A stretch of 64,000 bases of DNA from Ichthyophis bannanicus. Lineage: Eukaryota > Chordata > Amphibia > Gymnophiona > Ichthyophiidae. The translations under genes were made by a program, and so were the position numbers. The stretch lies in contig CM066031.1 of the NCBI GenBank assembly GCA_033557465.1, positions 1,666,626,800 through 1,666,690,799 on the forward strand, given 5' to 3'. The notes under the pieces are model-generated. The model ran no database searches. It was not told the origin of the DNA and was given only the letters and a program-made list of their open reading frames with translations. This document shows, in pieces, positions 21,030-31,275 of this stretch (within the stretch, counting starts at the first letter, position 1; every line of letters begins with the position of its first letter).

Positions 21030-21582
21030 TTACCAGGGCCAGCCCGTCCACTAGGTGGGTTAGTCGGCAGACCATGACGGGCAGCACGGCGGCTTTGTGC
21101 CGCCCACTTGGTGCCTGCAGCAGGCCATGTGCTTCAGTACACATGACCTTCTGCTTCTAACCCCCTCCGATGCAACCTCCTGTCAGAGGGGGCTCAAAGG
21201 CAGCAGGCTATGTTTGTTGAAACACAAAGACACTGCTTTTAAAATGCTGCCACCACTGCTGGCACCCCAGAAGATTGAATCAGCAGTGGGGGCTGGCGAC
21301 AGCATGGCTGGGCTCAGGGGGATGGTGGCACGGCCGGGACCTCTGCCTAGGGTAGCTGACACCCTTGTGTCAACCCTGTGATGAGGGCCTCTTATTTTTT
21401 ATTATAACCAAAATCCCACACAGAGGGCTGGAGGCGTGCTGGATCCTTCAGCACCTGACTGCTCTGTGCTAGTACTGCAAGCAACTTTAGGCCTCGCATC
21501 CTGGCACTTTCTGCTTTTTATCTCATGAAACCTGCACTCCTGCCTGGGGCAATCCAAACCCTTGGGCCAGCCCTGATTGTTA
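21030..21582. repeat. MITE-like repeat, CCAGGGCYRGCCC family
   Basis: It begins ACCAGGGCCAGCCCGTCCAC and ends GGGCCAGCCCTGATTG, a short inverted terminal match. The inside has GGCCATGTGCTTCAGTACAC and CCTCCTGTCAGAGGGGG-type foldbacks also seen at 59265-59578, and a related terminus lies at 34028. The open frame at 21097-21381 is within the repeat and is not a gene. Confidence 0.65.
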
Positions 21583-22464
21583 CTCTTTGGTTTTATTAAA
21601 TATCTTGAGCGTCAAAGTGAATTTTCCATTTAAAAGAAAAACATAGAGTAGAATAGCTGGTAAAGCCGAAAAAGACAAGGAAAGAAATCAGGATGGCAAA
21701 AATGAGTGTAGCTCCCTCAGCTATCCGGGCCACTCAAACACTTCATTGCTGTGGGGTCCCTGAGGGGACAGATTCGTTTGTTAGGCTTCTTGATGTAACT
21801 ATGACACCCTAACCCAAATTAAAACTTGGCAGTACGCTTCCTAAACAAAAGTTCTGATTCAAATGGCTCAGCAACCACGGTCCAAAAACAAAATTCCAAC
21901 ATACAGTCCTGAAGTAGGTAATAAACGGTCTCATATGTCTTTCCCAAAGTTCTGTCCTTCTTTCTTTAGCTGATGCCGTAAGCTATATCTTCAGTACTGG
22001 AATGAGCAGGATGGAGAAGATTCAAAACTCTTCCAAGATTTCACTCTCTTTGCTTGAGGAACCCAGAAAATGTTGTACTCATGTCGTCCTTTGATGGAGA
22101 TCTAATATGCATTTGCTCTTCTTCCACTCCTAATATCTTTCCTTTGTTCTTTTCAGTTTGCAAAACTCCTATCCCCTTCGACAGGTGACTTCTCTAATTC
22201 TTCCCTTCCACTCAATGCCTTGAGTTTAATAGGAAAACAAGAATCCTTCTTACTTCTTTGATCCTTGAAAATTTCCCCCAAATGTCCCCTCGTTCCTTTA
22301 TAGTACCCTATGCTGCCATCTACTGGCCAAACTACATTGTTATCTCTCCTTTATTTTCCCTTTCCTCCTTTTCCAATGCATACCTTACTACTCATTGGTA
22401 TGAAACATTATTTTTGCACACCCCTGTTGATGAAGCAAATTACATACTTATTCAAAAACATATA
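21583..22464. other. No feature recognised
   Basis: Mixed sequence with pyrimidine-rich patches from 21950 to 22400. The frame at 22258-22512 shows no domain. Confidence 0.45.
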
Positions 22465-22866
22465 GGTGCCCGATGTTTAACTAGGCAGCCTATGTGCTGC
22501 TATGGCACATAGCCCTGCCCGCTCATGCCTAACCACGGATATTCAATGCCGCAGCAACGGCAGTTAGCATCCGCAGCTAAAACTAGGCGAGCCAAAATCT
22601 AGCCTAGTTTTAATCGCGGATCACTAACCGGGTAGCGGTGCAATATCGCTCCTACCCTCTTAGTGGTAGTATCTGCCTCTGCTCCACCCCAGAATGCCCC
22701 CAACACACCCCCATGCTAACTGGATAGCATTGGGGCACATAAGGGAATTAGAAGGGAATATTCGACGGCACTAACCGTGTACGTATTATTGAATATCCCC
22801 AGTTAAAGGCATTTACACGGTTTACCGGGATAAACTGTGTAAATGCCTTTTGAATATCAGGCCCAT
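22465..22866. repeat. MITE-like repeat with a strong hairpin
   Basis: It contains ATATTCAATGCCGC- and ACTAACCG-type motifs of the ATATTCAGC family. Near its right end a nearly perfect hairpin (about 22804-22852) pairs AAAGGCATTTACACGGTTTA with TAAACTGTGTAAATGCCTTT. It ends GAATATCAGGCCC. Confidence 0.65.
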
Positions 22867-25659
22867 GGAGCCTTATGTTAATTTTGGACCTATTTTATAA
22901 TAACACATGTTAAGGACATTAGCATGTTTTATTTGCATAGGGTTATGTGCATTTCTAGTATGGTCAATGTTATTTAAATAAGCCGATTATCACGGGATGT
23001 ATCTTTTCCAGTGCGATAGATTTGTCGACATTCAGATTTGCAAGTTCTTCATATACACTCTGCTGTGAACTGTGAAGCATGTACTTCATTCCCATATGTA
23101 CTTTTGCCTGCCATTTCCAGGGTCTTCCATGACGGCCAGGCAAAAGTGTTTGTTTAATATTTTCTGCTTTTTCCTCATGACCTTCCACGCCTTGCTCCCT
23201 GGCATATTTCATTTGACAATTCCACTTCTGATCTTCCCCTTTCCCAGGCATACTTGGAAAAGTCTTGTCACCACGCTTTTATGTCCTTCCCCCTGATTTT
23301 TTTCCTTTTCTCTTCTAGCTTTACTGGATATATTTCTCTGTGTTCTGTCGGAGATCCTTCGTACTTTTCGAATGCTAATCTTTTTACCTTTATATTTTTT
23401 TTCAGCCACCTCTTTGGAGTATGATATTGATTTTATTTTCCTCTTTCTTTTCTTCTATTTTCTTACATAAAGATCAGTTGCTATTACTTAGGCCCCTGTT
23501 CTTCCACCTCCCCTGGCCCTTCCCATGCTGTCAGTTCCTGAGTAAGGTACTTGCCCATTTTGACATAACTGGTGCTTCTAGAGTGACTGTACAATGATTA
23601 CTGGTGCTCAGACATTAGACACACTCCTACCTACACATTAGACACACTCGGACTTCAAAAGAAGCTATATTTTTAGAGGAAACGTTTATGACTGGGTGCC
23701 ATGGATAGGTGCTAGTTTATAAAGATATCTAGGTGCCTACTTGCCTTTATATAAAATACTAGCATAAGTGGCAGGTCTCACACCTTAAGCTAAGGCATGC
23801 ACATTAACACCAGCCCTAGAAAGGCAACTGCAGTGTCTCTGCTTGCCACTGTTTGGCCACTTTGCCCTCTCCAGGGCCTGCAGTGGCGGCAAAGGCTCGG
23901 AAACCACGACACAGTGCTTACCTCAACGCTTCAACACTGCGTTGCAGTTTATGTCCTTTCCCATCTATTGCTTCCGCCCTTCTCCGACGCAGAAGTCCGT
24001 ACCAGAAGGTAGGTGAAAGAGGAAGCCAGGAGGAGACGGAAACCGCAATGCTGCACCAAAGTGTTTAGGTGTTGCGTGCAGTAAGGAACCCCGAGGTATG
24101 GGCCTAGAAGATCCACACTGAAGAGAGAGAATCTGTCTAGTACTAATACAGCAGAGGTCTGTGGAAAGAGGTATCCTCCAGGAGTCTTGGAAGGGAGGAG
24201 AACTGAGGTGTGTGAGAGAGGCCTGCATGTGCCTGAAGAAATGTGGAAGTACCCCTTGAAAAAAGAAGGAAACTGGCAAAAGTCACACGAAAAAATATCT
24301 ACCTCATTAGTGTGTGGGTGTTGTAAATACTGTTAGGGAAATGATTATGTAAGAAAGTACTGTACCCCAGCTGTTGATCCTTATTTTGTTCTGCAATGTG
24401 GAGTTCCAGTTACACACCCATGTGTGCTGTGAACTTATTTCTGAGAATTCCCGCAGAGGACTGGAGTGCAAAGAAAGTTTGGTTACCGAGCGAGTAGGCA
24501 TGTGAAGGGTCTTCCCCCAACCCTTGCGCCCTCTGGATCCTAAACAAAAACAAAAATGTTCTGTAGCCCTACAAATCTGCCTCATCAAACAGGGGGGTTC
24601 ATCGGAGAGCTGGTTTTCGGAAATGGCAGCTGAACAGGGAGCAGGTTTAAGCAGAGTCCTGTGAGTCTGTGGAGCCAGATGCATGAGAAATGCTTGAGAT
24701 CAATTACAATTGACGTCACAAGACACACCAGTACTGTTGCAGATAATATATGCCTTCATTTGGAAATCACTGCGCTTCATCCTCTCTGAGTATGTATTCA
24801 GTTTCATAAACTATGTGTTCCTTGGCTTTTCAGCACATCCTCTGATAACAAACTACTAATGAAATCCTGCAGTAACTCTGAGGTACCGCAGGGCTGAATT
24901 CAAGATTTTGGTAAGATTAGACAGCAAATCCCAGCAAATGGGACAGGGTGGGGGGAGGGAGCGTAAATAGTCAGAGTTCCAAAAGATTAAAGCCAGAGGA
25001 GAAACAGAGGGCATGCACCCAACCCTGAATAAAGCAGCTGCGGGCTTCTCCTTGGCTTGGGAATTTGGTGCCTTGAAATCATGGCACCCTAGGCAATTGC
25101 CTTTGTCTATCTGGATCTAAAGGTGCCTCCAGATTTCCATTTGAAAGCTCAAACTATGCTGGGCGGGGAGGAATTAAGGGGTCTTGCCCTGTATCTTAAT
25201 ATAAATTTAACAGTCAATATGTTAATGTCCTCCCCCACCTTTAAATGACCACCTTGCACATTGGCTTGCTTAGTGCCATTTAAGAGATTGTGCTGATTTT
25301 CCTAATTTATCCACTGAATAAAAATATAATCATACAGAGAGATGTATCTGACTGAGGCCACTGCCGTGTCTTCTTTCAGTTTTCTCATCCCTTTTCTTAA
25401 TCCTCAGTCCATCATATGGTAAGATCAAAAGAACAACCCCTATAAAAACCAAGCAGCTTTTAGCACCCTCTAGTGGCCATAGGTGAAAATTGCAACCAGG
25501 GCTAGCAGAAAGTTTATTCGAACCACCCTTCCCTCCGTTTCCAATAGACACACTTCACAAAGCTTTAGACTTTTTAGATTTATTTGCTGGGTGTTCTTTC
25601 TCAGCTTGATCATTACTTTCATCACTTATTTGGTGCTTTCATCTAGAGTATACCTATCC
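22867..25659. other. No gene or transposon recognised
   Basis: 2.8 kb of mixed, apparently unique DNA with pyrimidine-rich stretches around 23270-23460. Open frames of 60-125 codons occur on both strands, but none shows a domain, a splice-bounded exon structure I can defend, or codon-level conservation I can judge from one sequence. Confidence 0.45.
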
Positions 25660-25785
25660 GGTCTGGTTTTCAGATGTTTTGCAATAGATATGCAAAAGAT
25701 ATATTTGGATATGTGGGTAAGCCAGTATATGTAAATCTATTTTATGCATATTCATTTTGGTTATCCTGAAAAACAAAAAGGACAG
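25660..25785. repeat. Palindromic MITE-like repeat, diverged copy
   Basis: The arms TCTGGTTTTCAGATGTTTTG and ATTTTGGTTATCCTGAAAAA, with inner ATATGCA and TATGCATATTCATTTT, match the family at 19354-19484. It is more diverged. Confidence 0.65.
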
Positions 25786-26524
25786 GTTGTGCTTTCAAGC
25801 AGGGGCAGCCCAAGGGTGATATGGGTCATTGCAGGGCCTCATTTGCATAGGCCCCAGTGCTTGAGATAAGGGGCCCAGTGAGTGAGAGCCTTCAAATGAG
25901 CATGACTCGCCCCTTAGGAGTGTGACTTGGCATCTCTGCAGAAGGCGTTCCTACTGGAGCCACGCTGCTTGTATTTCTGACTGAACTGGATAGATTACAA
26001 ATATTGAAGGCTTTTTTTCAGCATAAAGATGCATTATTTTGAGGGTATAAGATTCATGTTTTTCCTGATTGTTGTAGTGACAGAAATGGAGTGCTGACCC
26101 TTGGGGCGACTTTCTCTGTAAAATGTAAATGTCTGGTCTCTCTCTACCAGGAAATAGGTATGTTTCAGTGGCTGAAATTCAAATTAGGGGCTCCCAAGAA
26201 ACTGATTCTGAAAGGGCCCACAAACCAGGAAAACTCCATTTGAAGAGATCTGGGAGAGGCTGCAAGCGGACCTCCCCTCTTCTTGGGACCCCCTGCACTG
26301 CAAAGGCTGCTTGGGCAGAATTTATGCCTCTGGTGTTTTCTTGGATTCTTCACATTTAGAAGCATTTTTGAAAGCTCAGTATTTAAAAAGGTATATTCGT
26401 GAAAGGACTTTGGGTGGATTTGAGGTTCCAAATAGTTAATATTTGAACTTTTTGTCTTTCATGTCCGATATGGCTGAGTTTTGGAATATTTTCTCTTTTT
26501 TAGTATTGAGTTGAGGTGGTAAAT

Positions 26525-26978
26525 TGAAAGGCAATGTCAGGAAATACTTTTTTACTGAAAGGGTGGTGGATGCTTGGAATGCCCTCCCAATGGAGGTGGT
26601 GGGGGCAAACACAGTGACGGAATTCAAAGTGGCCTGGGACAGACACAGTGGATCCCTTTACAGCAACGAGATTAAATCTAAATAAACGGAACCATCTAAT
26701 TTCTCAACAAATAGGGGTGTCCTACATGGACCGATGGGGAGAGAAGCGGTGGGTTCACCACTAAACAAACAAAGAAACAAAGATATGGGGAGGGGTGAAG
26801 ACATGGGGAGAGGTGCACCTGCTCCTGGTGGGTGCACCACTAAGCAAAGACATGAGTAGGGGTACACCTACTCCCTAAAAGACATGGGAAGGGGTGCACC
26901 TACTCCTGCCATATTGCTGGGCAGACTAGATGGACCATACTGGTCTTTATCTGCCGTCATTTACTATGTTACTATAAA
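26525..26978 (+). mobile_element. CR1-type LINE, third 3'-end family, with internal minisatellite
   Basis: This begins in the last coding segment (GNVRKYFFTERVVDAWNALP, then MEVVGANTVTEF and KVAWDRHSGS) and ends GGGCAGACTAGATGGACCAT, then GGTCTTTATCTGCCGTCATT and TACTATGTTACTAT. The 3' UTR holds a tandem repeat at 26745-26910. Related short tails are at 48781 and 49255. Confidence 0.82.
26745..26910. repeat. Degenerate tandem repeat in a CR1 3' UTR
   Basis: Units share AAAGACATGGG or AAAGACATGAGTAGGGGT, then GCACCTGCTCCT or ACACCTACTCC. About three uneven copies are present. Confidence 0.6.
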
Positions 26979-27014
26979 TATTGAGCCTCATTTGCATATC
27001 TGTAATGTACTTTA

Positions 27015-27115
27015 TTTAAACATTTATATGTTGCCTTATAAAATCCTAGTTGGCTTCCAAACATATACAATTTAATAAAACTGATGTTACAATAAAATAA
27101 ACAATAACAAATCAT
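27015..27115 (-). mobile_element. LINE 3' tail remnant, minus strand
   Basis: Read on the minus strand, GGAAGCCAACTAGGATTTTA, AAGGCAACATATAAATG and TTTAAATAAAG resemble an L2-type terminal stem-loop and tail. The adjoining 27120-27700 may be more of the same element but I see no secure RT motif there. Confidence 0.4.
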
Positions 27116-28079
27116 AAATCAAGTTTATCGATGAGAAAGAAGATATAAAATGTGAAAAACTAATCCCGGTAGCCACGTATTCAAGATCACAGTACCCAGG
27201 CTGGACTGGACTGTACTAGAGCTGGAAAAGTCAGAAATCAGCAGCAGTGAAGCTATCAGGCTACTAAACAAAACTGAACTGAGATGTTCTCTTAACATTT
27301 AAGATTTCCTTCAATCTGAACTGACAAAATATTTTAAATGTCAGACTGGCTGCATCAAGAATGCAAAGCTGCAAATCTCAAAGGCAATCCATGTTGCACT
27401 ACACCCTACAGTTGACCACACACCAAGAACCCACAGAGCAAAGCTATCATTCCATAATGACACTAGATTCCAAAATTCATTCAAGGAGAGTACCCAGAAA
27501 AGGATGGCATCATAAATACTGCAGTAGAATATCCATACACCTACTGCGAAAACTGAATGAGCTAGATTCCTACATAGAAACTCCATACTAACAGAATATC
27601 TGGCCTCAATCACACACTTAAACATAGATAGACCCCCACGAAGTGCACAATAAATGACCACGAACAAAAAATTAAAATGAAACCAGAGGAAGCCACACTC
27701 TGCGCGTAAGACAACATCAGATAAAAAGATATATATAAAGAAAGCACATATACATTACAAAAGCTGATATAGTCTGCTCACTAAATTGAGAATAAAATAC
27801 CTTTTTTCTACTTTTGTAGGTTTAAATAGTTAGAGCTGCTACAATGCAAAACCATGCAAAGCAGCTCATTAATTATTAGTGCACAGTAAAACCATGCGTG
27901 AAATTTTCACAAAAAAATCTTCAATAAGGTGTAGCTAGATGTATTTTTTGTAGAAGCATTTTTGTAGCAAATATTTGCATGATTTTTCTACACGACTCAT
28001 TTGCGCATATGCCTTGGTAGATAATTAACGGCAAACAAAGCAAATTGCTGCACACAAAAAGTGGAATTTTAGAAAGGAT

Positions 28080-28665
28080 GTCCTCGTACATCAGGGCGAA
28101 ATGTGCAGAAAATCATCAGAGATGTCTATGTTTCAGCCTGATTTTAGAAACATAGAGATCTCTGATGTGGACATCCGCAACCACATCCACATAGATGTCT
28201 TGGCTACAGAATAGTGTGGTGGGGACGTCTAACGCCTGCACGGTTGCATGTGGGGACGTCCAGCGGTATGGCAAACTGGAAACATGAGCTCCCATTCTCC
28301 GGCAGAGTTAGTTGTCAACACAGAAAATATATAGGCTAGGAGTTTACCTTCTTCTCCACACCCTCTGGATGTTTGGCAGGCAAAACAAGCACTTTTCCGC
28401 TGCCTATTCATGCCTGGAGCAGGTATAAACTTGAACACAGCTCAGGACGTACATGATGCTTCTGAAATCGCGCAAGGACATCCACATTCTTGGTAACACC
28501 CTGGACATACCTCTTCCATGCCCCCGTTCAGATTTGGACGTCTTCATGCTGGGGATGTTCACAGAACCAGCTTCTAAAAGGACTCCAGGGATGGCACCAT
28601 ACTTTGAATGTCTCTATGCCCATTTTCAGACGTTCAAAGTGGGAATAGGACTTCTAATATAACAC
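28080..28665. repeat. MITE-like region with foldback and repeated GGACRTC motifs
   Basis: A foldback pairs CATCAGAGATGTCTATGTTTC-like bases at 28114-28134 with 28147-28167, one mismatch. Around it the words GGACGTC, GGACATCC or GACGTTC recur about ten times in both senses. No open frame has a domain. Confidence 0.5.
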
Positions 28666-29245
28666 CCAAAATATCACAGTTTAATGCACTGGTCTTATTG
28701 TTTTGTTCTTCCTACCTCCCCTGCCCTTGTCCTTCCAATAACCTTGCTCTCCTCAATCCCTTCTCTGCAGATGCTTCTTTAGGGCCTTAACAACTACTGT
28801 ACCATAGTGAAGCAGCCAGTAGGTCCTTCTTTTCTTCTTTAAAGATAACTAATTATACTCCTATCTAGGAACAAATGCAAACAATGTCTTTCTCGCGAGG
28901 CACAAGAAGAGAATATTTTGCCAGCAATATCGTGCTTTCTTCCAAAACAACGTCTAGTTTGTGCTCATTTTAAACAATTTGTGCCCAAAGTTTGGGCATT
29001 TTTCATGTTCATGATACCCATTTGTCCTTTGTGTTGTGGCACCAAAGGTTCCCTAAGGAGTCGAATAACAAAGGAGAGGGGCAGAGAAGGACCCTCCAGG
29101 GCTAGTCTGTCCCTCAGTCCAGACAAAAACAAAACAGATCCCCTTCCTACAGCTCAGAGAGACCCGTCAGCAGTATGCTAATATCCATAACCCCATGTAG
29201 GTAGGAAAAATCCTCAGCAGAGAGTTAGGGGCAGGAAAGTTCCTG
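28666..29245. other. No feature recognised
   Basis: Unique-looking sequence. The frame at 28918-29181 has no recognisable motif. Confidence 0.4.
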
Positions 29246-30379
29246 TTGTTGGGGAGACCGGGGGAGGGGCAGAGGACCTGCAGTTCCCCTGGGAGCACAA
29301 CAAATATGTGCTTCCTTCCAGGAGCCAATCACAGCATGAGAGGGAGGTAACTATTACCTCGGAAACCGGGGGGCGTGGTTAGGGCCGGGGAGTTTCCCTG
29401 GGATAGAGGGGCCCCAGGAACACAACCAAAGGCAGAAGGATTCAAATGTATTGAAGAGCCTCCTGTGGGCAGCCAGCCGGCCTCTGAGGGGTGAGTGGAG
29501 GGCATGGAGGTGGAAGCTATGGAAGGAAGTCCTCTGAATCTACCTGCTTCGGAGGAAGAAATGGAGATAGACTGGGCCAGTAGGCTGTGAACTTTATTTA
29601 GTTTTGCTGTTTTATTTTTCCCTTTTACCTGGATTGTTTGAGGGTGATGCAACGTGTAATCAAACTCTGGAATTTGTTACCGGAGGATGTAGTAAAGGCT
29701 GTTAGTGTAGCTGGGTTTAAAAAAGGTTTGGACAAGTTCCTGGAGGAAAGGTCCATAAACCATTATTAAGAAGGGACCCAGGATATCAATGCTTGAACCA
29801 ATACAAGCATTGTGGAACCTGTGTCCCTTGGGGAAACTGCTAGGTACGTATGACCTAGATTGGCCACTGTTGGAAACAGAATACTGGGCTTGATGGACCT
29901 TGGTCTGACCCAGTATGGCATATCTTATGATCTTATGTTCTTATGTTCTTATGTTCATGAAGGAGGTGTGATGAGAGAGTAAGTCACAGAGGTGTGGGCG
30001 CCTCCCCCACTTTTATCGCCCCACTGTTTGACCCATAGTGGCTATATTTCCCTGGTTTGGGGCTGAGAAAAGGGAATTACATTTTGTTTTGCCAGGAGGA
30101 GCAACTGAAAGACTGTTTTGTTTTCCCTGTTGGGAGGAACTGAACTGTGTAGGAAGGCTGGGACTATACCTATCCGAGACAGCCTCTGTAATGGGCACTG
30201 TTTTGGAAAAAGTCGGAGGTCTTTGGGGCTGAACTAGGCATATGCCTAGGTCTGTCTGTAGTGTGACTGATTTGTTTTTGTACTTTTCTGCTGACTCACC
30301 TGTGAGGGGAGGGGTGGGGAAATTACATCTTCTGAGCTTTGGTTAGAACTTTGGTAAACAGAATTGGAAGGATACAGCG
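29246..30379 (+). mobile_element. Possible LTR-like sequence, split by a CR1 end
   Basis: GC-rich blocks on both sides of the CR1 at 29644-29958 read like a retroelement LTR: a TG near the start (29248), AGGAGCCAATCACAGCATGA, mixed promoter-like sequence, then GACTGATTTGTTTTTGTACT and GGTTAGAACTTTGG near the end. No internal region or second LTR is visible, so this is a weak call. Confidence 0.28.
29644..29958 (+). mobile_element. CR1 LINE 3' end
   Basis: Short 5'-truncated copy. The last codons (VIKLWNLLPEDVVKAVSVAG, FLEERSINHY) precede the 3' UTR phrase CTTGATGGACCTTGGTCTGA and a tail of repeated TTCTTATG units (29925-29956). The octamer tail is typical of CR1. Confidence 0.9.
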
Positions 30380-30639
30380 AGGCTACTTACCTGTAACAAA
30401 GGTTCTCCATGGACACACATGGGTGACGTCATCCGACGGTGCCATGGATGGAATCACCCTCCAATAGCTCAGAAGAATCTAAGACTCTTTTGAGCATGTG
30501 CCAGTCATCTCCACCACTGGGCCTGCCCCTTCCTCCTCAGTCCATTCTCCAGCTATGGACATGTTCCAACTTAGAGAAAGTTCATCTATGAAGGCAGGTT
30601 CATCCTAGAAGGGAGGCAGGTGGGTTTGTCTGGCTGATT

Positions 30640-30735
30640 TATCCTGCTGTCCACGGAGAACCCCTGTTACAGGTAAGTAACCTTTCTTTCTCCATGGACA
30701 AGCAGTATGAGTCAGCCACACATGGGTGACTCCCT
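30640..30735. repeat. Internal complementary region of the non-autonomous DIRS element
   Basis: The left half complements the left end from 30380, and the right half complements the right end up to 33150. It sits just inside the left ITR, as in the autonomous element, so the missing genes would have been on the minus strand. Confidence 0.88.
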
Positions 30736-30849
30736 ACCCTTGGGCTGTGAAGATATGGTTTCCGTAGGAGCTAGTGATGCACCTTCATAGCCCATGAGGT
30801 ATGCTGTGGTAGGATGAAGCTGTCAGGCTATTCGATGACAGAAGGTGAT

Positions 30850-31275
30850 CCTCTTGTGGCCCAGTGACACCGACCTGTGTTTGTCACCGTCACACCCGAT
30901 GGCGTGCCACCTTATTGTGGTCTCCCTGGAACTGCCAGCTAGTGGAGGTGCCAGCTAGTACATATAGACTATATTCTCTTGTAGCCCAGTGACACCGAAC
31001 TGTTTGTCACCGTCACACCCTATGGCGTGCCATTTTGTTGTGGTCACCATGGAAATGCCAGCTAGTGCATCCAGATTATAAAGGAGACACATGAACTGAG
31101 GCATTTGATTCCACTAGGTCGGAGGCGCCTACTGTTGTTGTGGCTTCTTTCCCATGTTGGGCAGGAAACAAGAGAGAAAGACATACTTCTGGTTGAAGAC
31201 TGCTCCTGTTGTGGCTGTCTGCCCATGTTAAGCAGGAAGCAGGGGAGAGGGATATACCTCTCGTCGAAAGGTCTA
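30850..31275. repeat. Tandem repeats inside the non-autonomous DIRS element
   Basis: Two successive duplications. Units at about 30851-30950 and 30975-31060 share GCCCAGTGACACCGA, TTTGTCACCGTCACACCC and ATGGCGTGCCA. Units at about 31130-31195 and 31200-31265 share TGTTGTGGCT, CCCATGTT and GCAGGAA. They differ by substitutions and small indels. Confidence 0.75.

Noticed and set aside
22867..25659. Short frames considered as host exons
   Set aside because: No recognisable domain and no supported splice-site pairing; evidence would need transcripts or comparative data.
30850..31275. Repeated units considered as a CRISPR-like array
   Set aside because: The units are long, few and diverged, lie inside a DIRS element, and the genome is eukaryotic.
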